NCBI RefSeq assembly: GCF_007570935.1
Contig: NZ_VLLR01000001.1
Span: 868,001-932,000, forward strand
Source: Lactobacillus sp. LL6
GTDB taxonomy: Bacteria > Bacillota > Bacilli > Lactobacillales > Lactobacillaceae
Length of the DNA: 64,000 bases
Direction: 5' to 3'
The notes under the pieces were generated by a model. The model did no database searches, was not told the DNA's origin, and saw nothing but the letters and a program-made list of their open reading frames with translations. The translations under genes were made by a program, and so were the position numbers. Below are positions 23,065-32,742 of this stretch, piece by piece; within the stretch, counting starts at the first letter, position 1, and each line of letters opens with the position of its first letter.

Positions 23065-23983
23065 CTACCTCACATATTTTTGCAAAAACATTCTAACTTT
23101 TTCTTCGTATTCTTTTTTATACATCGGATAAGATTGTGCATGACTTGCAAGTTGTGTTACCCATAATTTTTTGGGAGCGTTAGTTGCTTTATAGTTTTTC
23201 ATAAACCATCTTAGTTGGGACAACGTGATCACGCTTTCCATGAATAAAGAAAATTGGTCGAGTATTTTTCTTAAGTTGCTTAATACTTGAAGCTTCTTCT
23301 AAGAAAAATTTATTTCGTCTTTTGTTAATTACACTAACCCCTTCAACTAGTGGTTTGCATAAAGGACTGGGTAAACCTACTGTTTGTTGAGCTTGATAAG
23401 TTACTTCTTCTTTAACAGTTGAATAGCCACAATCTTCAATAAAGCACTTAACCTGCTTAGGTAATTTCATTCCACTAACCATCATTGCTGTGGCTCCACC
23501 CATGCTTTGCCCCATAATAACAATTTTTTGATTTTGACCATTTTTAATAATAACTGACTTAATCCATTTCAGAATATCTTCTTTTTCTCGCCAGCCATAA
23601 CCAATATACTTACCTTGACTTCGACCATGAGCTCGAGCATCCGGAATCAATACGTTATATCCCATATCATAGAACATTTTACTGAAGGCTCCCATACTAT
23701 CTCCATCGCTCATGAAGCCGTGAAGCAAGATAGCGGTTTTATCAGAATGGTGATCTACATAGTTAGCAAATAGCTTTATCTTAGGTTCAACTGTAAAAGT
23801 CCACTTTTGTTTTTTAAAGTTTTTATACCAAATTTTTTCTGAATAGAGTGGATCTTTGCCGGAGATTACTTTTGAATCTGGCTTTTTATTAAAAGCTGTC
23901 ATAGCATACTTAAAAAAATACTTACTGGCAAGCCATATAGTACTAGATAAGAGTAAGGATGATAATAGTAACTTTTTCTTCAT
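23065..23983 (-). pseudogene. Alpha/beta hydrolase with signal anchor, broken by a 1-base frameshift
   Basis: The N-terminal about 264 codons encode a membrane anchor (MKKKLLLSSLLLSSTIWLAS), HGFMSDGDS near the oxyanion site, the nucleophile elbow GQSMGG and the acid loop FIHGKRDHVVP. The frame then stops at VYEKL. Shifting by one base at the run of five T (23195-23199, A on the coding strand) restores VYENYKATNAPKKLWVT, the catalytic-histidine segment ASHAQSYP and the end MFLQKYVR at 23065. The full product would be about 305 residues, similar to YqkD-like serine hydrolases. An ATG at 23983 is a better start than the TTG eight codons earlier. A real mutation, a slippage switch or a sequencing error could explain it. 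Confidence 0.8.
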
Positions 23984-24029
23984 TTTTACATCTTCTTTAA
24001 AAATCAATATTTGTTAAGTTTATTCTAGC

Positions 24030-24059
24030 AAAAAAGCAGAACTTCGTGTTCTGCTTTTT
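24030..24059. terminator. Terminator after the SLAP protein gene
   Basis: AAAAAGCAGAAC pairs with GTTCTGCTTTTT across TTCGT, directly past the stop codon at 24063 on the minus strand. Confidence 0.8.
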
Positions 24060-24062
24060 ATG

Positions 24063-25191
24063 TTAATCTTCAATTCTAGTTCTCACAAATAAGTTACCAG
24101 CAAATGTATCATTGCCATAGCCATACTCACTATCATCGCCCCAAAGGAGCCATTGAGCGTTGCTTCCTTTAGTACCTGCTATTTTAAACCAACGTTGGGC
24201 AGAATCTCCTCGACCTGTTACTTCAGTTTTATCAACCTTGATTTTTTGACCTTGTTTTACAAACTTTTTAGTTTTCTGAAGATCATTATTATAGATGAAG
24301 ATGTCACTACGTGGTGTTACTGTTGTAGAACCACCATCACGGAAAAGTGCATGACCGTTAATTGAATCAACGTTGATAGATTTAATGTAAGCCCCATTAC
24401 CTAATGAATAGTAATTTTGACCGTGGATTTTAATGGTAGGGATGCTGTATTTTTTGTTTCCACTGTAATAATAGTAATCATCATTTCCCTGCATAGTTAA
24501 TTAAGCTATATTTAGCTAAAGTTCTCTTACCATTAAAAGTAATTCGTTTTCCAGCCTTATTATAGATAGCAGAGTTAGTGTTTAGCTTTAAAACACCTTT
24601 CCCATCCATAGTATTAATGATATTGCTACTAATATATTGACCATTTCCAATGTTGATGAATGAGTTTGGATGGTAAGTGTATAATTTTCCAGTATATTTT
24701 ACACTTGAACGAGCTTTATAGAAAGCTTTTTGTCCACGATAAGTTGATAATTTCTTACCATTTTTGTTATAAATATAAGAATCCTTGATTAAAGTAAGAA
24801 CGCCAGTTTTCCAACTATAAGAACCAACATTCTTAGCAAGGACATAGCCACCATCTCCCAAGTCAACATATTCTTCTCCATTAATAATTACTTGAGGCTC
24901 ACCATTTATAAAAGCATCTGCATAAATTCTAGGACCATTAGTAATTATTTGACCATAATAGTTATAAGCTTTTTTAAAGTTAAAATTTTGTGGCTGATGA
25001 TCAAGCGCTTCACCATTTTTATCGTAAATAATAGGACTATTATAACTTGATGTTAAAGTTACTTTTCCTTTTAAAGATTCAGCTGCTTGGACCGTATTTG
25101 TTGTTGCAATTTGCAAACCGCTTAACGCAATAGGGCTGATTAATAATGTTGCTGAAAGTGCAACGGCAGAAATCTTTTTATTTAGTTTCAT
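24063..25191 (-). pseudogene. Secreted SLAP-domain surface protein, split by a 1-base frameshift
   Basis: The first frame (25191 to 24481, 236 residues) has a signal peptide with an AxA-type site (NTVQAAES) and repeats with the SLAP pattern YIYNKNGKKL...GNGQYISS. It ends at INYAGK. A second frame (24494 to 24063) continues DDYYYYSGNKKYS with the same repeat spacing (YYSLGNGAYIKS, IFIYNNDLQKTKKF). Removing one base in the GGGAAA at about 24484-24489 joins them as YAGNDDYYYY, so this is one gene of about 378 codons. Three repeats lie in tandem. SLAP domains bind cell-wall polymers and hold proteins on the surface in lactobacilli. The second frame's ATG has no ribosome site, which argues against an independent gene. 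Confidence 0.82.
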
Positions 25192-25262
25192 AATTTTTCC
25201 TCTTTTGTCTTATTTCTTTATATTATAACAACTTTCAATTAATAAATGCCAAATGAACTACA

Positions 25263-25280
25263 TCGGGAATAAATTCCCGA
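25263..25280. repeat. Right-end hairpin of the tnpB-only element
   Basis: TCGGGAATAAATTCCCGA is a near-perfect dyad downstream of tnpB. Confidence 0.7.
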
Positions 25281-25390
25281 GTTTCTGGGAACAGCAGGTA
25301 GTGTTTAGGTTCTTACAGAGAATTAGCTTCTGATGTCCAGAAGGTCTCATACCTAACTCACAGAACCTGCCTATTTACCTTGGCTAGTCC

Positions 25391-26545
25391 CTAACCAGTT
25401 AGCTTTGCTTTATTTAGGATATTAACTGCCGCATTAATATCTCGATCATGATGGACTTTACATTTTTGGCAAGTCCATTCACGAATATTCAGTGGCTTCT
25501 CACCACTATTGAATCCGCAATTTGAACAGATTCTTGAAGTGTTCTTGGGATTGACAATGATTAACTTTTTGCCATACCATTCGCACTTGTATTCAAGCAT
25601 CATTCTAAACATTCTCCAACTCGCATTACTAATAGATTTAGCCAAATGGTGATTCTTTTGAAGATTTTTGGCTTTCAGGTCTTCAATTGCAATCACATCA
25701 TAGTTTTTGACTAGTTCAGTCGTAACTTTATGGAGATAATCCTTGCGCTGATTTTTGACTTTATTTTGGTATCTTGCTTTTACTATTTTGGCTTTCTGCC
25801 AATTAGAAAAGCTTTCTAGATTTCTGGGATTAAGAACTTTCTTATTCTTATCTTGCAAGACTAGTCTTTGAGCTAAATGGCGTCTTCTTGAAAATTTCTT
25901 CTGCCATTCAGTAGCTTTTTTGTCAAAATAAGAACCATCAAAAGTATCATACTTGATACCATTTGAAAGAATGGCTAAATCAGCCAATCCAATATCAATC
26001 CCAACTTCTTTGTTAGTCTTAGGTAGCTCTTTCTTTTCAACTTCTACTTGAAAAGAAATGTAGTACTTTCCAGTTGGTTCTAAGCTTACTGTATATCGCT
26101 TGATCTTGGCATCTTTCAAAAGTCCAGTTTTGCTAGTCTTAATATAGCCAAGTTTAGGCAATTTCAAATATCGCCTGCCAATAACACGAACAGTTGACTT
26201 GCCAGTATAAGAGTTCTTAGTTGACTTTCTTGAATGAAATTTTGGCTTTCTTGCACGGATTGACTTGTCAAAGAAATTTTTCCAAGCCTGATTCAAATTA
26301 GCATTAACTATTTGAAGACTAGAAGAATCACTGTTTTTTAGAAAGCTATATTGATGTTTTAAAGGTTTTAACAAAATATCTAGCTTATATTTACCTAAAA
26401 ATGGCAAATGATGATTATTCTTGTAACGCTCATTCATCATGGCAAGCATCTGGTTCCAAATAAAACGGTCATTACCAAACATTTGAAATAATTGTCCTTG
26501 TTGTTTTTTATTTGGATATAGTCTTAACTTGATTCCAGCAAGCAT
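25391..26545 (-). CDS. tnpB: TnpB, RNA-guided RuvC-like nuclease
   Basis: The 384-residue protein has the RuvC residues in GIDIGLADL (D), IAIEDLK (E) and DRDINAAVNI (D), and a zinc ribbon (CSNC...CQKC) between the last two. The N-terminus LAGIKLRLYPNKKQQ matches the OrfB_N start. All catalytic positions are kept, so the nuclease may be active. It is of normal length, unlike the longer TnpB at 3470-4855, and the two are only distantly similar. GAAAGGAGG precedes the ATG. Confidence 0.92.
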   Translation of the reverse strand: MLAGIKLRLYPNKKQQGQLFQMFGNDRFIWNQMLAMMNERYKNNHHLPFLGKYKLDILLKPLKHQYSFLKNSDSSSLQIVNANLNQAWKNFFDKSIRARKPKFHSRKSTKNSYTGKSTVRVIGRRYLKLPKLGYIKTSKTGLLKDAKIKRYTVSLEPTGKYYISFQVEVEKKELPKTNKEVGIDIGLADLAILSNGIKYDTFDGSYFDKKATEWQKKFSRRRHLAQRLVLQDKNKKVLNPRNLESFSNWQKAKIVKARYQNKVKNQRKDYLHKVTTELVKNYDVIAIEDLKAKNLQKNHHLAKSISNASWRMFRMMLEYKCEWYGKKLIIVNPKNTSRICSNCGFNSGEKPLNIREWTCQKCKVHHDRDINAAVNILNKAKLTG

Positions 26546-26672
26546 TTTTGTGCCTCCTTTCTTGATATTATTCTTAAATTATACCAAAACAGAATAGGAG
26601 GAAAAAGCGAACAAAATCTTAAAATTGTAGATTTTTTAAAACAAAACTTGTCACTTAGATTGCTGGATTCAT

Positions 26673-26692
26673 CTCGGGATTGAAATCCCGAG
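26673..26692. repeat. Left-end hairpin of the tnpB-only element
   Basis: CTCGGGATTGAAATCCCGAG has perfect 8-bp arms and closely resembles the right-end hairpin at 25263-25280. Past it, 26702-26727 holds another AT-rich dyad before the nth stop. Confidence 0.7.
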
Positions 26693-26746
26693 CTTTCTCC
26701 AGTATATTTTCAGTAAAATATATACTAACCCATAACATGATTAACT

Positions 26747-27373
26747 TTATTTTGGTAAATATGAATATGGATCTCCCTTAGCCCTTGATGGCATAGTATA
26801 ACGACCAAACAATATCATTGCATGATGAGTATGAATCCATTTTTCTTTTGGAAGAAGTTCTTCTAATCGTTGCTCAACTTCATGAGGAGTCGCTTTTTCA
26901 TCAACAATTTTAAATTTTTTAGAAATTCGAGAAACATGTGTATCAACAGCAATTGCAGGTCTGCCAAATCCTTCTGCTAACACTACATTTGCAGTTTTTT
27001 CACCAACTCCAGGAAGAGTCATCAATAGTTTTTTATCATTCGGAATTTGACTATTAAATTTATCAACTATAATCTGAGCAGATTCTTTTAAGTGTTTAGC
27101 TTTTGAATGATATAAGCCAATTTTTTTAATATCTGCTTCAATATCCTCAATTGATGCATTAGCTAAATCTTTTGGTGTTGGAAAATCTTCAATGAACTTA
27201 GGCATTACCCGATTAACCATTTTATCTGTTGTTTGAGCGCTCATCAGTACTGCACATAACAAATGAAATTTGTTATCCCATTGAAGTTCTCCTTTTGCCT
27301 CTGGATATAAACTATCAATTTTATTTAAAACATCTCTTGCTTCATCGTCACTTAATAATTCTTCTTTTGCCAT
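26747..27373 (-). CDS. nth: Endonuclease III-like DNA glycosylase/AP lyase lacking the Fe-S cluster
   Basis: The 208-residue protein has the helix-hairpin-helix LPGVGEKTANVVL (about 119-131) with the catalytic lysine, and the catalytic aspartate in AVDTHVSR (about 142-149). It removes oxidised pyrimidines and cuts the abasic strand. The C-terminal four-cysteine iron-sulphur loop of E. coli Nth is absent: the protein ends FGRYTMPSRAKGDPYSYLPK and has only one cysteine overall (in LLCAVL). Its start overlaps the dnaD stop by one base, so they form an operon. Confidence 0.92.
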   Translation of the reverse strand: MAKEELLSDDEARDVLNKIDSLYPEAKGELQWDNKFHLLCAVLMSAQTTDKMVNRVMPKFIEDFPTPKDLANASIEDIEADIKKIGLYHSKAKHLKESAQIIVDKFNSQIPNDKKLLMTLPGVGEKTANVVLAEGFGRPAIAVDTHVSRISKKFKIVDEKATPHEVEQRLEELLPKEKWIHTHHAMILFGRYTMPSRAKGDPYSYLPK

Positions 27374-28017
27374 TATCGATTCCTTTGCAAAAATTGTTTA
27401 ACTTCATACACAGTTTTTAAATTATGTCGTTGCCAATTTAATAAGATTCTGTCGACATATTTTAAACTATAAACTTGTGATAATACAGCTTCACGCAGAG
27501 CCATCTTAATAATTTCTGGAGAATAATGGTCTACTGTTAGCCATGCTGACAACTCTTGTCGCTCAATTGGACTTAAGTAGCGTCCAAATTCAACTTCAAA
27601 TTGTCTAGCCAACATATTGATTGGATTATTCTCTAAACTATCAGTTACTTCAATAGTTTGATTATTTTGATTATTCTTAATTAGAATATGCTCATCGAGA
27701 TAATTATCCAACTTTTCATATAGTGGATTCAAGTTATAACGATTACCAATTCTTCCTTTAGAATCAGTAGTTTGTTCAATTGATAGCAATCCTTGATCAA
27801 TCATTTGTTGGATAAGATTTGCAACATCATTAGTTGTTAGGTTTGTATTAGCCGCGATTTTTTCATTGGAAGGAAAATGCTCTCCGCGTTGATTAAAGGC
27901 TTCTAACTGAATAATCAAAATGAGTTGAATATCAGAAAGTCCTAACTGTGAATAATATGCAATTAGTCCATTTTGAAGTGTAGTAAAACCAAGTGCACGA
28001 TAACTATTATATTCCAA
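27373..28017 (-). CDS. dnaD: DnaD-family replication restart protein
   Basis: The 214-residue protein has an N-terminal winged-helix part (GLSDIQLILIIQLEAFNQRGEHFPSNEKIAANTNLT) and the C-terminal DnaB2/DnaD domain ending in YVDRILLNWQRHNLKT. In Firmicutes DnaD helps load the replicative helicase at oriC and at stalled forks. The nth gene overlaps its stop codon, the same order as in Bacillus (dnaD-nth). Confidence 0.92.
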   Translation of the reverse strand: MEYNSYRALGFTTLQNGLIAYYSQLGLSDIQLILIIQLEAFNQRGEHFPSNEKIAANTNLTTNDVANLIQQMIDQGLLSIEQTTDSKGRIGNRYNLNPLYEKLDNYLDEHILIKNNQNNQTIEVTDSLENNPINMLARQFEVEFGRYLSPIERQELSAWLTVDHYSPEIIKMALREAVLSQVYSLKYVDRILLNWQRHNLKTVYEVKQFLQRNR

Positions 28018-28039
28018 GAATTTTTATCCTTTCTAAATT

Positions 28040-28072
28040 AAAAAAGTTGAACTATTAAAAGTCCAACTTTTT
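28040..28072. terminator. Terminator between asnS and dnaD
   Basis: AAAAAAGTTGAACT pairs with AGTCCAACTTTTTT. It follows asnS (minus strand), so dnaD-nth probably have their own promoter in the short gap. Confidence 0.75.
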
Positions 28073-28091
28073 TATTATTTAAAAAAACTAA

Positions 28092-29390
28092 TTAAGGTTC
28101 CAAACGGTTAATCATTCTTGGGAATGGAATTGCTTCACGGATGTGATCTAACTTGCAAATCCAACCAAGGTATCTTTCAAAACCAATACCAAATCCAGAG
28201 TGAGGAACTGAACCATATCTACGAAGATCAAGGTACCATTCGTAGTCTTTTTCATTTAAGCCGGCTTCTTCAATTTGGGCTTTTAATGTGTCGTAGTCAC
28301 TTTCACGTTCACTACCACCAATAATTTCACCATAACCTTCAGGAGCCAAAACATCAGCACAAAGATATTCCTTAGGATTGTCAGGGTTCTTCTTCATGTA
28401 GAATGGCTTGATGCTAGTTGGGTAGTTCATAATAAATACTGGACGATCAAATTGTTCAGAAATGTAAGCTTCATCTGGAGCACCAAAGTCATCGCCCCAC
28501 TTAAAGTCACGACCAGCATCTTGAAGCATCTTAACTGCATCATCATATGAAAGACGTGGGAAATTACCCTCAGTTGTTGGACGAAGCTTTTCTGGATCAC
28601 GATCTAAAAGACGCAATTCATATTCACAGTTGTCCAAAATTCGCTTAGTTACGAATTGAAGCAATCTTTCTTGAATGTCTAATGACTCATCTTGATGCAT
28701 CCATGCCATTTCTGGCTCCATCATCCAGAATTCAGTCAAGTGACGACGAGTCTTTGATTCTTCTGCTCTAAATGTTGGACCAAAAGTAAAGATCTTGCCA
28801 AAGGCAGCAGCACCAACTTCACCGTATAATTGACCAGATTGTGAAAGATATGCATCATGGTCAAAGTAATCAATATGGAATAATTCAGTAGTACCTTCTG
28901 GAGCTGATTGCATTAAAATAGGTGCATCAAACTTGATGAAGCCTTCTTGTTCAAAGAAGTCAACAATACCCTTAAATGCTTGGTTTCTAATTTGCATAAT
29001 AGCAAATGGACGGCGACTTCTTAACCACAAGTGACGGTGATCTAAAAGGAAATCAATACCGTGTTCCTTATTACCAATTGGGTAGTTACCATTATTAGTT
29101 ACTACTTTGATGTCTTTAATTTGGATTTCATAACCAAATTTTGAACGTTCATCTTTGTGAACAGTACCTGTAAGGTAGAAACTTGCTTCTTGGTGCAAAG
29201 ATTTCGCTGTCTGAAATACTTCTTCTGAAACATCATTTTTGCGAACAACACCTTGGAAGAATGCAGTACCATCACGTAATTGCAAGAAAATGATTTTTCC
29301 GCTTGAACGCTTGTCTGTTAACCAAACATGCATTTTTACTTCTTCATCGACATGTTTGGAAGAATCTTTAATTGAGATTAATTCTGTCAT
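28092..29390 (-). CDS. asnS: Asparaginyl-tRNA synthetase
   Basis: The 432-residue class IIb synthetase has an N-terminal OB fold ([26 protein letters not shown] segment at about 15-40), the class II motif 2 region [21 protein letters not shown] (about 208-228) and motif 3 [13 protein letters not shown] near the end. It charges tRNA-Asn. I chose ATG at 29390 because GGTGGAG precedes it; an ATG eight codons upstream overlaps that site. The order asnS-dnaD-nth and ypmB upstream match the Bacillus arrangement. Confidence 0.95.
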   Translation of the reverse strand: MTELISIKDSSKHVDEEVKMHVWLTDKRSSGKIIFLQLRDGTAFFQGVVRKNDVSEEVFQTAKSLHQEASFYLTGTVHKDERSKFGYEIQIKDIKVVTNNGNYPIGNKEHGIDFLLDHRHLWLRSRRPFAIMQIRNQAFKGIVDFFEQEGFIKFDAPILMQSAPEGTTELFHIDYFDHDAYLSQSGQLYGEVGAAAFGKIFTFGPTFRAEESKTRRHLTEFWMMEPEMAWMHQDESLDIQERLLQFVTKRILDNCEYELRLLDRDPEKLRPTTEGNFPRLSYDDAVKMLQDAGRDFKWGDDFGAPDEAYISEQFDRPVFIMNYPTSIKPFYMKKNPDNPKEYLCADVLAPEGYGEIIGGSERESDYDTLKAQIEEAGLNEKDYEWYLDLRRYGSVPHSGFGIGFERYLGWICKLDHIREAIPFPRMINRLEP

Positions 29391-29441
29391 AATTTTTCTC
29401 TCCACCTTCATCAATATACTTTATCTATCATACCAAAGTTT

Positions 29442-29939
29442 TTAAAGATTGGCGACTTCTGATATTTCATTTCCTGATTTAAATTCATATAAAGTGTAAC
29501 TATACTCTTTATTTTTATTTTGAGAAGCTACTTCCCAAACAGCTTCTCCTTTATACCATCCTAAATTAACTTCAGAAATATTTTGTTCTGGATGCAATCT
29601 CTTAAATTCACTTTGGATTTTATTTTCATTAACACCTTTTTTAGCAGACAATAAGTAGGCTTTTTTAGTTTTAGGTAAATAAATAAAGTAATAATTCTGT
29701 CCTTTTTTACTACTTCCTTGAATAGAATAGCTACTTACTCCTCTATCTAAATGATAGTAAGACTGGATATTTGTAATTGGTGTTTTCTGACTTGCTAGCT
29801 GCGCAACCCTTTTATCGTTATCACGAGATTGGGACCCCGCTCTATAAAAAACAAATATACTTGCAATATAAAAAGCAATAACAAGTACAAATGTCCATAC
29901 TACGAATTTAATGGTTTGTCTTGTGTCGTCTCTGATCAT
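29442..29939 (-). CDS. YpmB-like membrane-anchored protein (DUF5590)
   Basis: The 165-residue protein has one membrane helix (about 10-31) and an extracellular part with the PepSY-like/DUF5590 pattern (YYFIYLPKTKKAYLLSAKKG, then a second WYKGEAVWEVASQN strand region). It sits between dinG and asnS, as ypmB does in Bacillus. The function is unknown. Its start overlaps the dinG end by 32 bp. Confidence 0.82.
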   Translation of the reverse strand: MIRDDTRQTIKFVVWTFVLVIAFYIASIFVFYRAGSQSRDNDKRVAQLASQKTPITNIQSYYHLDRGVSSYSIQGSSKKGQNYYFIYLPKTKKAYLLSAKKGVNENKIQSEFKRLHPEQNISEVNLGWYKGEAVWEVASQNKNKEYSYTLYEFKSGNEISEVANL

Positions 29940-32715
29940 AATTTTCTAATTTTTTATGTAATTCCTTTAGATTTACTTTTTCTGGTTTTACTGGAAGAGC
30001 ATTTAAAAAACCTTTACCATAATCTTTTGTCCATAATCTTGAGTCTAAAATCACAAACTGTCCATGGTCTTCTTCTCCACGAATCAATCGTCCCATCCCT
30101 TGTTTAAAGCGAATTATTGCTCGTGGTAAGGTATCAGCTTTAAAAACATTAATACCTAAATTCATTAAATGCTTTTGCCGTAACTTAACTTCTGGTTGAC
30201 TAGGAGATTCAAAAGGCAGTTTAGTAACAATTACCGTATCAACGCCGCATTCGTGAAAGTCGATGCCTTCCCAAAAACTATCAGCTCCTAAAATAATTGC
30301 TTTTTTAGCAATACCGAATCTTTTAGCAATTCGATTATTAGAACCCGATAAGCCTTGTGCTAAGATTTCAAAGTCCTTCAGTTCAGGCTTATTTACGATT
30401 CTAACATATACATCCCTAATTCGATCAAGGTTTGTCATTAAAACTAAAACATGATTTTTAGTTTTTAAATCGTCAGTTAAAATTTGTTCAACCTTTTCAT
30501 CAAATTCTTCACTTGCAGGATCTGGCATCCCGGTCACTGCTAACACTTCTAAGTGTTTATTAAAGTCAAACGTACTTTTACCCACATATAAAACGGGATG
30601 AAAATCAGTAATTGCTAATTGCTTTGTCGCAAATTCAAAGTTATCAGAGCTTGTAAAAGTTGCACTAACAAACAAAATATGATCAAAACGACTATAAATT
30701 TGCTTTAACTCTTGTGATACATCAAGCATCATCCATTCTAAGTTAGTACTGAGCGGATCTTCAGGGTTAGTAACCATTAATACAAAGCCCTCTTGTTCCA
30801 TACTCAATGGATCAGATACTAAGTCTGATAATTGGTAGCTTTTTTCAGTATAATAATCTAATTTATCAATTTGATCCGTAATATCTCCAAGCACAGCATC
30901 ATTCCCTGCTCCTGAAGTATCTTGTTCACGATACAAATGAAATAAAATTTGATTAGTATCTTGACGTACTTTTTCTAATTTTTTGCAGAACTTTTCTAAT
31001 CTTTGTAAGAATTGTTCTCTTTGAGGAAATAGCTTGCTTGCTTCAAAACTTAGCTGCAATGTACCATTAGCCAACAAAGATTTATTAATTGCCATATCTT
31101 TATGCTTATAGAGCGATTTTTGCAATTCATTGATAGCTTGAATCAATTCTAGAATTTCAGGATCAAGATTTTTAAGCAAAAAATTAAGTTGGACATCATC
31201 ATTATATTGATTTTTAATGCAGTCATCACCAAAATACAATAGATTTCTTAAATGACTCAACACTCCCCATAATGACTCAAAACGCATAGCATCATTTCTA
31301 GAAATGATTACATTATCGGTAAATCTATGAGCTTCGTCGATTACCAAATATGGATTTTGTCCCCAAATAGTGTCCATATAATGGTTAGCTAAGTAAGAGT
31401 GGTTAGTAACTAAAATATCTGCTTGTTCTTGTTTTTGTCGTGCTAAATTCCAAAAATCAACTTCCGCAAATCTGCTCCCTACTCTAGCATCTCCTGGATG
31501 TTGGATTTGTGCAAATAGCGGCTCTTTATAATTAGTTAATTCTAACTCGTCCAAGTCACCAGTTTTAGTTTTAGTTAACCAAACCAAAATCTGCATTTGT
31601 AAAATCAAAGTAGGTTTATTAGGTGTTCCTTGGAATAAACTTTGAACAAACCCATCTAAGTCTAAATAGTGGCTGCTCGCCTTAACTACTTCTGCTGTTA
31701 AATCTAAGTTAGTGATTTTCAGCATTTGTGGAATTTCTTGTTTAAGAATTTGATCTTGCAATACCTTAGTAGGTGCCGCAATTACTAGTTTTCTTCCAGA
31801 ATAAAGCTGATAAGCATAACTAAACAGATAAGAAAAAGTTTTTCCAGTTCCATTAGGTGCTTCTACTACCATTGCTTTTTCACTTGGCTGATTTAAAAAT
31901 TGATGAATATGGTTAATTAAATCAATTTGAGGTTTACGATAATGCAATTTATCCTTGAAAAGCTTCTTTTTAAGATTATCATCTTTAGGAAATTTATACC
32001 CTTGTCCATGACTTGTCAAAGAATGGTTTTGTTTTTGCAAAATAATATTACGTACTTGCATATATGCTTTACCAAGTGGTCGCTTAGTTTGTCTTAAACT
32101 ATCAGCAATTTTATTAATGATCCATGATGTATCCCGAACTAATCCGTGAGATAAAGAACCTAAGGTATTCAGAGTAGCTTGAGGCAAACTAATCAAACTA
32201 TTAATAATATCAAGTAATAAAACTGCTGTACCATAAGCATCTGAATCAGCTTTATGAGGATTTAGATGCTGAATATCTAGTCTGTTAGTTAAATCGCTTA
32301 GCTTATATGATGGTAAAGTTGGAAAAGCAATTTTGGCTAATTCAACTGTATCAACTGCCTTATTAGTTAAGGCTTCATAACCATGCTGCATTAATTCATA
32401 GTTTAAGAAAGGTAAGTCAAAATTAACATTATGAGCTACAAAAATTGTATTTTTTAAGATATCGATGATTTTAGGAGCATAATAATCAAAATCCTTGGCA
32501 TCTTTCACATCATCGTTACTGATTCCCGTTAAATTTTGAACTGATTGCGGAATTTCTCGATGTGGATTAATCATAAAAGAATAAGTTTTGACTATTTTCA
32601 TATCTTTAATAATTGCACAACCAAACTGAATAATATGATTATCATGTTCTCTTTGTGTCCCCGTAGTTTCAAGGTCTACTACGGCAAAGGTATCATTTGC
32701 GAATATGTTTTCCAT
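29908..32715 (-). CDS. dinG: DinG-type helicase with N-terminal DnaQ-like 3'-5' exonuclease
   Basis: The 935-residue protein begins with a DEDDh exonuclease domain: VDLETTG (about 12-18), HNVNFD (about 97-102) and HKADSDAYG (about 157-165). A DinG/XPD helicase follows: Walker A EAPNGTGKT near residue 290, DEAH in VIDEAHRF near 460 and the late GADSFWEGIDFHECG. The four-cysteine Fe-S cluster of E. coli DinG is absent, as in Firmicute DinG. I chose ATG at 32715, which follows AAAGGTGG; the frame starts six codons earlier. It lies 27 bp after rexA in the same transcription direction and likely acts in DNA repair. Confidence 0.9.
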   Translation of the reverse strand: MENIFANDTFAVVDLETTGTQREHDNHIIQFGCAIIKDMKIVKTYSFMINPHREIPQSVQNLTGISNDDVKDAKDFDYYAPKIIDILKNTIFVAHNVNFDLPFLNYELMQHGYEALTNKAVDTVELAKIAFPTLPSYKLSDLTNRLDIQHLNPHKADSDAYGTAVLLLDIINSLISLPQATLNTLGSLSHGLVRDTSWIINKIADSLRQTKRPLGKAYMQVRNIILQKQNHSLTSHGQGYKFPKDDNLKKKLFKDKLHYRKPQIDLINHIHQFLNQPSEKAMVVEAPNGTGKTFSYLFSYAYQLYSGRKLVIAAPTKVLQDQILKQEIPQMLKITNLDLTAEVVKASSHYLDLDGFVQSLFQGTPNKPTLILQMQILVWLTKTKTGDLDELELTNYKEPLFAQIQHPGDARVGSRFAEVDFWNLARQKQEQADILVTNHSYLANHYMDTIWGQNPYLVIDEAHRFTDNVIISRNDAMRFESLWGVLSHLRNLLYFGDDCIKNQYNDDVQLNFLLKNLDPEILELIQAINELQKSLYKHKDMAINKSLLANGTLQLSFEASKLFPQREQFLQRLEKFCKKLEKVRQDTNQILFHLYREQDTSGAGNDAVLGDITDQIDKLDYYTEKSYQLSDLVSDPLSMEQEGFVLMVTNPEDPLSTNLEWMMLDVSQELKQIYSRFDHILFVSATFTSSDNFEFATKQLAITDFHPVLYVGKSTFDFNKHLEVLAVTGMPDPASEEFDEKVEQILTDDLKTKNHVLVLMTNLDRIRDVYVRIVNKPELKDFEILAQGLSGSNNRIAKRFGIAKKAIILGADSFWEGIDFHECGVDTVIVTKLPFESPSQPEVKLRQKHLMNLGINVFKADTLPRAIIRFKQGMGRLIRGEEDHGQFVILDSRLWTKDYGKGFLNALPVKPEKVNLKELHKKLENYDQRRHKTNH

Positions 32716-32742
32716 AATTTCACCACCTTTCACTTATTAAGT

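Larger units (their letters stand above)
25258..26697. mobile_element. tnpB-only IS200/IS605-type element (IS1341-like)
   Basis: A tnpB gene without tnpA is flanked by two similar hairpins: TCGGGAATAAATTCCCGA at 25263-25280 and CTCGGGATTGAAATCCCGAG at 26673-26692. Such matching subterminal hairpins are the ends used by Y1 transposases. The 110 bp after the tnpB stop (25281-25390) are gene-free and probably give the omegaRNA scaffold. Movement would need TnpA from another element, possibly the one at 2902-3372, but the hairpins differ in sequence from that element's ends. Exact ends are not determined. Confidence 0.7.

Noticed and set aside
24063..24494. A separate small secreted-protein gene after the SLAP gene.
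   Set aside because: It has no signal peptide or ribosome site and continues the repeat pattern of the upstream frame, so it is the second half of one frameshifted gene.
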